From Stentor coeruleus (Eukaryota; Ciliophora; Heterotrichea; Heterotrichida; Stentoridae): a stretch of 64,000 nt of DNA. Shown here in pieces: positions 20,108 through 29,641 of this stretch (positions are counted from its first letter, which is position 1; every line of letters starts with the position of its first letter). The stretch is taken from assembly GCA_001970955.1 (NCBI GenBank), contig MPUH01000173.1, forward strand, positions 26,379 through 90,378. Reading direction: 5' to 3'. The notes under the pieces were generated by a model. The model was not told the origin of the DNA. It ran no database searches and saw only the letters and a program-made list of their open reading frames with translations. A program made the position numbers and the translations under genes.

Positions 20108-21253
20108 ATGAAAGCTCACGAAAAACAAAACAAGATAAACCTCAAAAAACTATACATCTCAGTACTAATATGTTTCTTATTCATGACCGGAGAAATCATA
20201 GGAGGAACTATTTCAGGTTCATTAGCAATTCTCACAGATGCGGCACATATTCTCTCTGACATTTTAGGTTTTTGTATCTCAATAATAAGTCTTCATATAA
20301 CACAACGACCAGCATCCCAACAAATGTCCTTTGGTTTTCATAGAGCAGAGATAATAGGAGCACTTTTAAGTATATCTTTGATTTGGGGTTTAACTGCATG
20401 GCTTATATCAGAAGCAATCCATAGGCTTATTCATAAGTCTTCAGTTGAAGGTTCAATAATGTTAATAACAGCATCAGCAGGATTATTAGGAAATATAATC
20501 ATGGGTGTTGTTATTGGGCATTCTCATAGTCATAGTCATGGTTTAGGTCATGATCATGGGCATAATCACGATCATAGTCACGATCATAGTCACGATTATA
20601 GTCATGAAGATTATGAACATAGTCATAGAAATGATCATTCAAGTAAATCAAGTGAAATAAAAATTAGGAATTCAAAGAAAAGTTCTAAAATCTCCCCTTT
20701 AAATCTTGATAGAAGTTCTCTAATATCTGAAGATTCACATATGAATTATAATGAAAACAATAGACATACTACTAACTTAAACATGAGAGCTGCATTTTTA
20801 CATGTCCTTGGTGATGCTTTACAAAGTGTTGGGGTGATTATTGCTGGAGTTATAATTTATTTCCGTCCTGATTTTTCACAAGCTGACCCAGTATGTACTT
20901 TGATTTTTTCGATTATTGTTATGTTTACTACAATACCTATAGTTAAAGATTGTGTTAAAGTACTTATGGAAGCTACTCCAAATGAGATTAACCCAAATGA
21001 TGTTCAAAGAAAATTATCAAAAGTAAAAACTAAATAGATTGAAGGGGTTATAGAAATACACGACTTACATATCTGGTCTTTAAGTGCAGGGAAATTATCA
21101 ATGTCTTGTCATTTAGTAGCTGAAGATCCTCATTCATCCTTACAAAAAGCAACAAATTTATTAAAAAAAGATTTTGGTATCCTTCATGCAACTATCCAAA
21201 TCGAACTCCAAGGCGAAAAACATAATTTCGGTTGTGAATCTTCTATTCATTAA
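20108..21253 (+). CDS. zinc transporter, cation diffusion facilitator (SLC30/ZnT type), one 15-nt intron
   Basis: Exon 1 is 20108-21022, the intron GTAAAAACTAAATAG is at 21023-21037 and exon 2 is 21038-21253, giving 376 residues. The product is a six-helix CDF transporter. It has the paired metal-site motifs H-x3-D in TM2 (H47 and D51, in TDAAHILSDILGF) and TM5 (H232 and D236, in FLHVLGDALQSVG). A long His-rich cytoplasmic loop lies between TM4 and TM5 (HSHSHSHGLGHDHGHNHDH and more). The C-terminal domain begins in exon 2 (EIHDLHIWSLSAGKLSMSCH). Such proteins move zinc out of the cytosol into organelles or out of the cell, usually by proton exchange. Without the intron the conserved cytoplasmic domain would be lost. 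Confidence 0.95.
21023..21037 (+). other. 15-nt spliceosomal intron
   Basis: GTAAAAACTAAATAG. It has an A at position 10 and an in-frame TAG. Removal joins KLSK to IEGVIEIHDLHIW, a conserved CDF segment. Confidence 0.93.
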
Positions 21254-21272
21254 ACTAAACATAATAATCTTA

Positions 21273-21977
21273 CTAATATAAGTAAAAATTAGCTATCAAA
21301 GTCAAACCTACATACCCACTAAAACTAATAACAATCGTCACATATTTTTTCCATTCAACTAAAAACTGAACTTCATTATAATAATTTTTCCCAATAAGCA
21401 ACCCTGACCAAATACTTGCAATACTAAAAGCTAACCATCTAATCAAACTGAAATTCACAACACTAATAATAGCTGCTGGCCAAAAAGCAAAATAAGAATA
21501 TCCATATAAAGAAAGTAGATCATAATAAGTTATATCGATTCCTGTGAATAAAACAAAATATATAACTGCAGGGATTGCAAATACAAAGAAATAAACTGAT
21601 CCTGCGGTTATGATAATACCTGTAGGGTCAAAAGCATAGCCTTCATCAGAGGAAATTCTCGTGGCTAAGGTCCCAGCGACACTTAATATAAAAATCAACG
21701 TTGTTGGGACCCAGAAAGCTCCATAAAGGTCGCCTTTGTTTTCAAAAAACTTTCTTCGATCAAAAGGCCAAAGGGTTTTTTTAATCCTTTGTAAGACTAA
21801 TGCTGTATCAACTTCACAATAAGATTTGTATGGGTCTAAAGTTGTATTAGCAGATGTTGATGGTGGGCTATTTGCATCAACTCGACCTTGGTTTCTATCG
21901 GGTTCTAATTGAATAACCCCTTGCATTCCTTCTACTGGGTCTGAGAACTCAAAAAAATTCTTACTGCCGTGATCCAT
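21273..21977 (-). CDS. YIPF1/2-like Yip1-domain Golgi protein
   Basis: 234 residues with a hydrophilic N-terminus and five hydrophobic segments from about residue 90 onward. The family hallmark DLYGAFWVPTTLIFILSVAG (DLYGPFWI in animals) is present, followed by YDLLSLYGYSYFAFWPAAI, matching the conserved L-x-x-Y-G-Y-S of YIPF proteins. Yip1-family proteins sit in ER and Golgi membranes and bind Rab GTPases during vesicle transport. The gene is convergent with the zinc transporter; only 19 bases separate the two stops. Confidence 0.9.
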   Translation of the reverse strand: MDHGSKNFFEFSDPVEGMQGVIQLEPDRNQGRVDANSPPSTSANTTLDPYKSYCEVDTALVLQRIKKTLWPFDRRKFFENKGDLYGAFWVPTTLIFILSVAGTLATRISSDEGYAFDPTGIIITAGSVYFFVFAIPAVIYFVLFTGIDITYYDLLSLYGYSYFAFWPAAIISVVNFSLIRWLAFSIASIWSGLLIGKNYYNEVQFLVEWKKYVTIVISFSGYVGLTLIANFYLY

Positions 21978-22173
21978 TTATAGGGTGTTTAAATATCCTA
22001 CCTTTTATTATCGATATTATAACCTTAAGACTAGGAAAAAAAAGAAAATATAAAGAAAAAGATATTAAAAAAAAGACAAAACAAAGGGAAGTGATTTATA
22101 ATACTTGTTTTACAATGTAAAATATTAGAAAATTTTTTATAAGAATAATAATATTTAATTCAGATTATTATAT

Positions 22174-22680
22174 ATGGAGTATAGTATTGTACCTGTTAAA
22201 TGGGCCCAACATAAGAAGTTTATTGTCCTGGTTATTGAAGCTAAGAATATTGGAATTGAGTCTATTAAATTCGATCTTAACACCCAAGGACAATTTAAGT
22301 TCTGGGGCACTGATAGAGTTAATGGTAAAAAATATTGCCTTTTTATTGACTTATATGAAGATGTTGTTGTTGAAGAAAGCAAATGGAAAGCTACGGATTA
22401 TTGTATTGAAATTAGTATATCAAAAAGGAATAAAGATACGAAGTTTTGGCCAAGGCTTACTAAGTTGAATAAGAAATTCAGTTTTATTTCTGTAGATTGG
22501 ACACGATGGACTGATGAAGATGAAGCTTGTAATTTAAAAAATAAAAATTTCGACCCTGAGATGTTTGAAGATTTTCCTTATGATAAATTCGAAGAAAACC
22601 AGGGAAAAGGACGAGGACTAGAAAAAAGTTATCATGATTGCATTTATAAGGATATAGACAAAGGCGATATTGACTATTAA
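22174..22680 (+). CDS. HSP90 co-chaperone p23 (CS domain)
   Basis: 168 residues. The CS domain covers about residues 1-110: YSIVPVKWAQHKKFIVLVIEA at the start, IKFDLNTQGQFKFWGTDRVNGKKYCLFIDLYEDV in the middle, and the signature WPRLTKLNKKFSFISVDWTRW at the end. p23 binds the ATP-bound closed form of HSP90 and slows hydrolysis. The acidic tail (DEACNLKNKNFDPEMF, ending DIDKGDIDY) is typical of p23 and needed for chaperoning. The last codons are repeated after the N at 22701, but the reading frame ends before it, so the gene is intact. Confidence 0.92.
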   Translation: MEYSIVPVKWAQHKKFIVLVIEAKNIGIESIKFDLNTQGQFKFWGTDRVNGKKYCLFIDLYEDVVVEESKWKATDYCIEISISKRNKDTKFWPRLTKLNKKFSFISVDWTRWTDEDEACNLKNKNFDPEMFEDFPYDKFEENQGKGRGLEKSYHDCIYKDIDKGDIDY

Positions 22681-22997
22681 TTTAGTTAAAACTCTTTTAT
22701 NAAAAAAGTTATCATGATTGCATTTATAAGGATATAGACAAAGGCGATATTGACTATTAATTTAGTTAAAACTCTTTTATATATACTTAATTTAATTATT
22801 GGAAGTTTTTTTAGTGAAAAGTTAATATCGTCAAATGATTTTTCTTGAAACTAAACTTTCTTATTAGAAAATCTTTTGTATTCAAGTNTATATACTTAAT
22901 TTAATTATTGGAAGTTTTTTTAGTGAAAAGTTAATATCGTCAAATGATTTTTTCTTGAAACTAAACTTTCTTATTAGAAAATCTTTTGTATTCAAGT
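22622..22997. repeat. two direct duplications around N at 22701 and N at 22888 (assembly artefacts)
   Basis: 22622-22700 is repeated exactly at 22702-22780, and 22780-22887 is repeated at 22889-22997 with a single extra T in a T-run. Each pair brackets one N. Together they inflate the 3' flank of the p23 gene by about 190 bases. Confidence 0.92.
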
Positions 22998-23187
22998 CCT
23001 AAGTACTTATTTAGTTCAATTTTTATAATAAAAACTTATATAAATTATAAAAAAATCGACTTAAAAAATCATAAATACATATCATAATAATATACCAAAT
23101 ACATCTCTTATTAATATCACATTATGTTTATCAAAACTGTAAAACCATAATAAAATACATATTTTAATCTATAAATCAATAAAATTA

Positions 23188-24624
23188 TCAATGCTTTCTT
23201 GTCAAAGGTTTTTCACTAAGTTCAGGGTACTTCTTCGCTAATTTAGCATATATCCTCTTACCAAACTGGGTTTTTTTCAATTCTTTCGCCCTATTTTTAA
23301 TCTCTTTTAGCATCTTACAAAGCAAAGCCGGTTCAGCAAGCGACAAAGCTCTCTGTACAACATAATTCGCATACTGATCATTAATCATTTTTATCAAATT
23401 TTCCGACTGTGATATTTCCTCTATCATAATCTGTTGTACTTCACTTGTATTTTGTTGTAAACATTTCTCAATAACATTCGAAGAAAACTTTTGTGTTGCT
23501 AAAACTTGAATACTCTGTATAAACAATATAGCCAAACGTCCATTAGCATCATATGAATTTAAATCAATAACATATTGAACTACATAATTCCCAAAAGCAT
23601 CTTGTATTAATTCAACAGCACATTCTATTATTTTATCAACTAAATTATTTTTTTGTGTAGGTGTTGCAGCATCAATACATCTTTGAAGAACACAACATCC
23701 ATGACGATGTGTTGCTAGATCATATACATTTTTATAAACAGTTTCATATATAAAATCATTATATGGATATCCAAGGGAATTTAAACATTTTTGGATAACG
23801 TGATTACCGTTCATATCTTTGATAAGCATGATTTCATAGTTTTTTAAAGATTGGACAATGGTTAAGATATGATTTGGGAAGTTTATTATTACTTCGATTA
23901 GTTTTTGGATTGCCCGAGTCCCGTGAGAGTCTAGGGAGATTTGGGCGATTTGTCCTTTGATAAGGTTTGTGATTGATTCGATTATTGTTTCATCACTTTC
24001 TTCTATGAGTTTTTGGATAAAATAATTCCCGAAAGGGTCAACCATGATTTCTGGAATATGTATGTAAATTTGTTCAAAAATAGCTTGAAGGGTGAAAGGG
24101 TTTTTTTCTTCAAGTTTTTTTTGTAAAAGTCGACAGCCGATTTGGTCTTTGGACATATCTAAAGCGTGACTATAGATGTGTTGGATAGTAAAAGTTGAGT
24201 ATACTGGGAAATACCCTTCATCATAAGTACTTGGGATAAAATCATTAGGTACTTTAATCTGAGCATTTTTTGGTGATTCCTCTTCTTTAATACAATTATC
24301 CACAACATTCGACACTAAAAAACTCGTGGACCGAGATCTGCTTTGTCCTTCTGAAACATCTGAGTATTTCCTAGAATTCTCTTCAATAATTGAACGTTCA
24401 ATCGATAAAGGATCCATCAACGGAGGTGGTATATTAAGCTTTTCTTTAAACTTCTCATAAAACTCTTCATACATTTGATCGTTCCTAATATCTGAAAACG
24501 CTGGGATATATTCAGAAGCATAAGGTATAGCAAAAAGCATATTTGAGTCTATGCTGGGTGGAGCTGATGTTGATCGAGAAGGAAGTGAACCCCCAATAAG
24601 AATTTTGGGGTATGGGGAGGACAT
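23188..24624 (-). CDS. Pumilio/PUF RNA-binding protein
   Basis: 478 residues starting at the ATG read from 24624 (MSSPYPKILIGG); a TTG four codons upstream is not needed. The C-terminal 340 residues hold eight PUF repeats. Their base-reading pentads in order are CRLLQ, NYFIQ, TRAIQ, NHVIQ, CCVLQ, NYVVQ, SNVIE and NYVVQ. By the PUF code (Cys/Ser/Thr..Gln = A, Asn..Gln = U, Ser..Glu = G, read in reverse) these predict UGUAUAUA, the classic Pumilio element. PUF proteins repress or localise mRNAs through 3' UTR sites. The N-terminal third is disordered (Ser-rich, QSRSRSTSF). It uses TGA as stop, which supports a standard code. Confidence 0.96.
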   Translation of the reverse strand: MSSPYPKILIGGSLPSRSTSAPPSIDSNMLFAIPYASEYIPAFSDIRNDQMYEEFYEKFKEKLNIPPPLMDPLSIERSIIEENSRKYSDVSEGQSRSRSTSFLVSNVVDNCIKEEESPKNAQIKVPNDFIPSTYDEGYFPVYSTFTIQHIYSHALDMSKDQIGCRLLQKKLEEKNPFTLQAIFEQIYIHIPEIMVDPFGNYFIQKLIEESDETIIESITNLIKGQIAQISLDSHGTRAIQKLIEVIINFPNHILTIVQSLKNYEIMLIKDMNGNHVIQKCLNSLGYPYNDFIYETVYKNVYDLATHRHGCCVLQRCIDAATPTQKNNLVDKIIECAVELIQDAFGNYVVQYVIDLNSYDANGRLAILFIQSIQVLATQKFSSNVIEKCLQQNTSEVQQIMIEEISQSENLIKMINDQYANYVVQRALSLAEPALLCKMLKEIKNRAKELKKTQFGKRIYAKLAKKYPELSEKPLTRKH

Positions 24625-24797
24625 CTTTATAAACAAAATTTTAGGTATTTTTTTAGAGTGGGAATATTTAAAATGTAATATACTGTTGATATGTGTTTAA
24701 AGGAAAGGTTAAAAGTTTTATTAAGGAAATTGTTTTAGTATTGTGGTTATATATTGATGGAATAAGAAATATGATTTAGTGATGAGAAAGTTAATAA

Positions 24798-25666
24798 ATG
24801 GCTAGAAAAATTAATCTTAATTCTCCTGAGATTTATCAGAAGCTTGGTACACCTTCAATTACCCCAAGATCAGCGACAGCTTATTATTTTTCTCAACAAG
24901 AAAGGAGAAGATCTTTATCACAAGAATCAACGCCTCATGTGCAATCTCCTGATTTTAGTAAACAACTTCCAAGAACTGAACTTAGGCAATTTTCGACTGA
25001 TGTTCACGAAAAGCGTTTTGTAGCATTTCAAGCTTTTCCAACTTATTTTTCTTCGATATTTTCTTATAAAAATCTTATAATTTTCTTACCNGAACTGAAC
25101 TTAGGCAATTTTCGACTGATGTTCACGAAAAGCGTTTTGTAGCATTTCAAGCTTTTCCAACAGTAAGTACACGAGTTCCAAGAATCCCAGTTCCAGATAT
25201 AGCGAGAACTACTGGGAGGAATTTTATGAACATCTACAACAAAAATCAGGATTACCACGATTATTCCCCTAACTATAAAGCTATATGGAAAGGGTCAGGA
25301 AAAAAATTATTAACATTTGATATGAGTTTACCAAGAAAACCATTATATAAACCTCCACAATATAAAGCAACAATGAAAGATATTATTTATTCACAAATAG
25401 ATACTAATGTCGCAATACCAAATCTAGATAAAACTTCTTCAAAACCAGCAGGTGAAGCAGTACCAACGTTTATGGTAAATGTACATTATTTAGATAGAGT
25501 CAGTGGCCATGTTGTCCCTAATTTTAAAAGTTTGAAAATGAATAATTACATGAATACAACTTTCTTGCCGTTGACTTCTAGTTTTGGAGGACCTGAAACT
25601 AAAAATTCTAATAGTGTTTTACGTGGAAGAAAAGGTGAAAGTACAAATATTAGATATAATAAATAA
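24798..25666 (+). CDS. unknown protein, broken by an assembly duplication
   Basis: The ATG at 24798 opens MARKINLNSPEIYQKLG. After removal of 24973-25091 (a 70-base duplicate, 48 unmatched bases and one N), the frame continues without a break through AFPTVSTRVPRIPVPDIAR to the stop at 25666, giving 249 residues. The protein is basic, rich in Pro, Ser and Tyr, and lacks hydrophobic segments. YHDYSPNYKAIWKGSGKKLLTFD and PRKPLYKPPQYKATMKD recall the proline/tyrosine repeat style of ciliary microtubule-associated proteins, but I cannot name a family. Read without correction, the gene would appear as two unrelated ORFs. Confidence 0.7.
24973..25161. repeat. direct duplication with 48 unmatched bases before N at 25091
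   Basis: Identical 70-base copies lie at 24973-25042 and 25092-25161. Between the first copy and the N is a 48-base AT-rich stretch (25043-25090) that has no counterpart after the second copy. It is therefore a contig end that diverges from the true sequence rather than simple overlap. Confidence 0.85.
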
Positions 25667-25753
25667 TAAAAAAAAATTATAACTCCACTTAAAATACCCA
25701 TGAAAATGCTTTTCCATCATTATTCTCCAACAAAACTCATCAAAATATAAAAA

Positions 25754-27422
25754 ATGTCATCAAGTCCTCAAGCTGAAGGAGAACTCATACCAGCAGATGA
25801 GAAAACCACAGCAGTATACGACTGGGCATTGAGCAAAGGTCTAAAACTAAACCCAAAACTTGAATACCCAGTAATCTTCCCCCCAGGTTATGATGGAATG
25901 CGTACAAAAGAAGACATAATCCCAGGTGAAGACATTCTTTCAGCCCCAAATGAACTCATGTTCTCTACAAAACTTATGAATTGTCCTGAACTAGAGCCAC
26001 TTTATAAATCTCATCCAAACTTATTTTCTCTTCCAGACAAAGGTCATGAGGACTATCGTATGATAGCATATTTTGCCTATGAACAATCCAAATATCAAAA
26101 CAGTTTCTGGTATCCATATCTAAATTTCTTACCAAAAGAAGTCGAAACAATAATAGACTGGTCAGATGCTGACCTTAGCGAACTTCAAGATGAAGATTTC
26201 GAATATGATTCAAAATTCAGAAGAGATCGAGACTTTAAAGGTAATACAGAACTTGCTGAAGTCTTAAAAACTCATCCAGAGCTTTTTGATTTATCATTAC
26301 TTACTGTTGAAAACTTAAACTGGATATGGAAAATTTTATGTACAAGAAGCTATGGACGATGTATTCCTTATAATTCTTTGATTCCAATAGCTGATTTGTT
26401 TAATCATAGTAATGTGAATACAATATATTATTATTCCCCAGAAGATCAAAAGCCCCCAGATTTTGATACCGATGAACTTATTGTGGATTATGATGATACT
26501 GATGACTCTTTGAATGAAAAGACAAAAGTTTTGATTATGGCAAGTATGAAACTTGTAAGACTAGGTCTACCTGCAGCAAAAGATATACCAGAAGAGTTTA
26601 AAGGGAAATATGATGAGATTTTACATCAAGCAAGGGTTGAAGATAGTCAGAGTTTTGTGAAAAGTAAAAAAATATATAGAAATGAATTATGCGACTAAAC
26701 AAGCTGAATATGGTTCTGTACCTGAAGAACCTGATTATCGATTTAAAATCAGCTGCAGCAAATTTGAAACTATCAAAGCTGGAAAACAAGTTTTTATCCC
26801 TTATGGCAAATATTCTAATAGACAACTTCTAACAAACTATGGCTTTGTATTAGAAAACAATCATTATAATTATGCACGGATATCAATACCATTAGGAGAT
26901 TTTCTTAATCCTCAACAATTATCTAGGCTTAGTGGGGGTTTTTCTCCTACTTTACCTACTGTTTTCAAACTTAAACATCATGAACTAGCTGGAGATTTAC
27001 TTAAAGTTTTCAGAGCTTTAAATTGGAATATTCATATTCATTCAAGTGCTGGGTATTTAAACCCTTTAGAATTTGATCTTGAAATTTTAGCTTTGGATAA
27101 AATGATTTTAGCTTTGAATAAAATTGTTTATGCGTATCCAACAAATCTTAAGGAAGATGAGGAGATATTGAAAAATGCTCATGGGAAAATGTATTTTGCT
27201 GTATTGGATATTTAGGTTTTATATAGGATTGGGGTGAAGAGAATATTGATAATGCAGATTAGGTTTGCTGAATATGCTAAAGAACTTGTTGAAAGAGCGA
27301 GAAGTGGAGAAGGGTTGAGTAGTTTGATTGAAAATACTGGAGAGGGTGAGTTTTATGTAGAGATGGAAAAAGTTCAGAAAGCTGTTAATGGGTATATTAA
27401 AAGCTTAATGGAGTTTAGGTAG
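25754..27422 (+). CDS. SET-domain methyltransferase with Rubisco-LSMT substrate-binding domain, two introns
   Basis: Exons are 25754-26663, 26680-27200 and 27216-27422, with a 16-nt intron and a 15-nt intron; the product has 545 residues. The split SET domain has the AdoMet/substrate motif IADLFNHSNVNTIYY and the closing IPYGKYSNRQLLTNYGFVLENN. This D/L-x-N-H-S plus YG-x-x-S/R-N-x-x-L-L-x-x-YGF pair is characteristic of the SETD3/SETD6/LSMT branch. The C-terminal substrate-binding domain ends with VLYRIGVKRILIMQIRFAEYAKEL, readable only after the second intron is removed. Proteins of this branch methylate non-histone targets such as actin His or Lys residues; the substrate here is unknown. 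The stretch around SPEDQKPPDFDTDELIVDYDDTD is an acidic insert. Confidence 0.92.
26664..26679 (+). other. 16-nt spliceosomal intron
   Basis: GTAAAAAAATATATAG. It is one base longer than the usual 15, but the A is again six bases from the 3' end. Removal joins SFVKK to MNYATKQAEYG in frame. Confidence 0.88.
27201..27215 (+). other. 15-nt spliceosomal intron
   Basis: GTATTGGATATTTAG. It contains the in-frame TAG that would otherwise end the SET protein. It has an A at position 10. Confidence 0.88.
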
Positions 27423-27426
27423 GATA

Positions 27427-28512
27427 ATAAGAGTTTTAGATGATGCTATTTGAAGAAAATATTATAGTATATTTATTTTTTATATATAGATAATAATGAA
27501 TTTTTTTTTTTGATGGTTTTTATCTTGTTTAATGTGATAATTGTTATAATTAAGCTAGATTAGAAATTATTGTTAACTTATACGCAACACTGGCTGTACC
27601 ACCTAATGTATCAGTCGCTGTAATCTCAAGTTTGTTTAATCCTGGTAATATAGAAGATGTAAAATCACAGGAATATAAAGATAAATAATCAGGAATTAAG
27701 CAAGATGATCCTCCGTTTACTTTTGCTGACCCAGTATTATCAATTGACCCTATTAAAGTAGCTGATATAGGCTTTCCTGCTACAAAAAAGTACCTAGTTA
27801 CTGTTATTGTTGTGAATAAAGTCAAGGGATACTCCCAGATCCATGAGCACTCAGGAGGAATAGTGACTGCTGAATATGTTGTTAGAACAGTAGCATATGC
27901 TCCATTTGGATATTGTGAGGAAACTATCCAATCATCTGTTCCACTTGTAATATAGAATTTAAAATTCCTAACACTAAGTGACATGCATGAATAAGAAAAC
28001 TCTGCTGATAAAAGTACTATTAAAAGTGCAAAAACCATTTATGTCTAATTTATTATTTTCATAAAATTTTTAATTTTTATTTTCGTAGACAACTCTAGTC
28101 TTTTTGGAATGGGTATTTATAGATTTTTTAATACTAGGAAGCTTAGTTAAAGTGAAAAAAAAAACAATAGCAATTGATTATTGTTTAAAAATAGGTGTTA
28201 TGTTTGGAAAAAGTTCTTTCAAATTTATAGTGCAAAATACAAGTTCGGTTATATATTTCTCTTTCTCTAATAAATATGATAGCGGATTTTTTATGTTTCT
28301 CAAGTTCAATATTAAAAGTATTAGAATTGGAGACAAGTGCCTAATTAATTTTTACATTATACTATAAATAGCCTTATCACAATATAATACGAAAAATTAC
28401 AAATTCTTGATAAAAAAACATTACAAAAACTCATGATTTTATTTCAAAAAAGCCTTAATAATTTATTATCAAAACTATCCATTTCACTCTCTACTGAAAC
28501 TATCTATAACTA
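27427..28512. repeat. tandem segmental duplication, unit 1
   Basis: A 1086-base unit holding one secreted-protein gene plus its flanks. It begins ATAATAAGAGTTTTAGATG downstream of the gene and runs through the upstream block. The same order appears in units 2 and 3. Confidence 0.88.
27550..28038 (-). CDS. secreted beta-sandwich protein, tandem copy 1
   Basis: 162 residues. The start MVFALLIVLLSAEFSYSC is a clear signal peptide, with cleavage likely near the Ser-Tyr-Ser/Cys. The mature part looks like a galactose-binding-like beta-sandwich: WIVSSQYPNGAYATV, CSWIWEYPL, RYFFVAGKPISATLIGSIDNTGSAKVNGG, YSCDFTSSILPGLNKLEITATDTLG. The pattern F-x-V-x-G.....A-x-x-x-x-x-D-N-x-G-x-x-x-V-N-G followed by LPGLNKLEI is common in lectin-like surface domains. 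Ligand and location are unknown; a secreted or pellicle-surface role is inferred from the signal peptide. It is the most diverged of the three copies at several positions. Confidence 0.82.
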   Translation of the reverse strand: MVFALLIVLLSAEFSYSCMSLSVRNFKFYITSGTDDWIVSSQYPNGAYATVLTTYSAVTIPPECSWIWEYPLTLFTTITVTRYFFVAGKPISATLIGSIDNTGSAKVNGGSSCLIPDYLSLYSCDFTSSILPGLNKLEITATDTLGGTASVAYKLTIISNLA

Positions 28513-29641
28513 AATAAGAGTTTTAGAATGATGCTATTTGAAGAAAATATTATAGTATATTTACTTTTTATATAGATAATAATGAATTTTTATTTTTTTG
28601 ATAGTTTTTATCTTGCTTAATTATAATTATTATAATTAAGCTAGATTAGAAATTATTGTAAACTTATACGTAACACTGGCTACACCACCTAATGTATCAG
28701 TCGCTGTAATCTCAAGTTTGTTTAATCCTGGTATTATAGAAGATGTAAAATCACAGGAATAAAAAGAAGAACAATCAGGAATTGGGCAAGATACTCCTCC
28801 GTTTACTTTTACTGACCCAACATCATCAATTGATGCTATTAAAATAGCTGATATAAGCTTTCCTGGTACAAAAAAGTACCTTGTTACTGTTATTGTTGTG
28901 TAAGTAGTTAAGGGATACTCCCAGATCCATGAGCACTCAGAAGGAATAGTGACTGCAGTTGGATATGGTGTGACAACGGCAGCATAAGCTCCATTTGGAT
29001 ATTGTGAGGAAACTATCCAATCATTTGTTCCACTTGTAACATAGAATTTGAAGTTCCTAACACTAAGTGTCATACATGAATAAGAAAACTCTGCTGATAA
29101 AAATACTATTAAAAGTGCAGAAACCATTTATGTCTAATTTATTATTTTCATAAAATTTTTTATTTTTCTTATAAAACTTATATTTTATGGAAGTTTTAAT
29201 TTTTTTTGTATACCCAGATTCTCAGCTTTTTGGAAAGGGTATATATAAATTTTCTAATACTAGGAAGCTTAGTTGAAGTGAAAAAAAAGAATAATAGCGA
29301 TTGATTATGGTTTAGAAATAGGTGTTATGTTTGGAAAAAGTTCTTTCAAATTTATAGTGCAAAATACATGCTGGGTTATATATTTCTCTTTCTCTAATAA
29401 ATATGATAACAGATTTTTTATGTTACTCAAGTTCAATATTAAAAGTATTAGAATTGGAGACAAGTACCTAATTAATTTTTACATGATACTATAAAAAGCC
29501 TTATCACAATATAATACGAAAAATAACAAATTCTTGATAAAAAAACATAACAAAAACTCATAATTTTATTTCAAAAAAGCCTTAATAATTTATTATCAAA
29601 ACTATCCATTTCACTCTCTACTGAAACTATCTATAACTAAA
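28513..29641. repeat. tandem segmental duplication, unit 2
   Basis: A 1129-base unit, strongly similar to unit 1 over gene and spacers. The spacer carries a shared block with TTTGGAAAAAGTTCTTTC and a following ATATTTCTCTTTCTCTAATA motif. Confidence 0.88.
28636..29127 (-). CDS. secreted beta-sandwich protein, tandem copy 2
   Basis: 163 residues with the same plan as copies 1 and 3: signal peptide MVSALLIVFLSAEFSYSC, the CSWIWEYPL segment, the V-N-G-G loop and the ending VTYKFTIISNLA. The asparagine of the DN-x-G motif is replaced (SIDDVGSVKVNGG). Cysteines in the signal-proximal region, CSWIW, GGVSCPIPDC and FYSCDF are kept across copies, apart from one extra Cys here, which suggests structural disulfides. 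No intron is present. Its upstream spacer is nearly identical to that of copy 1. Confidence 0.82.
   Translation of the reverse strand: MVSALLIVFLSAEFSYSCMTLSVRNFKFYVTSGTNDWIVSSQYPNGAYAAVVTPYPTAVTIPSECSWIWEYPLTTYTTITVTRYFFVPGKLISAILIASIDDVGSVKVNGGVSCPIPDCSSFYSCDFTSSIIPGLNKLEITATDTLGGVASVTYKFTIISNLA

Noticed and set aside
25043-25090. internal eliminated sequence with TA boundaries
   Set aside because: The point of divergence does not lie at a shared TA dinucleotide and the right boundary is an N, so an IES cannot be claimed.
28104-28367. 87-codon plus-strand ORF in the spacer of the tandem array
   Set aside because: The matching stretches in the other units do not keep the frame, so it is chance in duplicated non-coding DNA.
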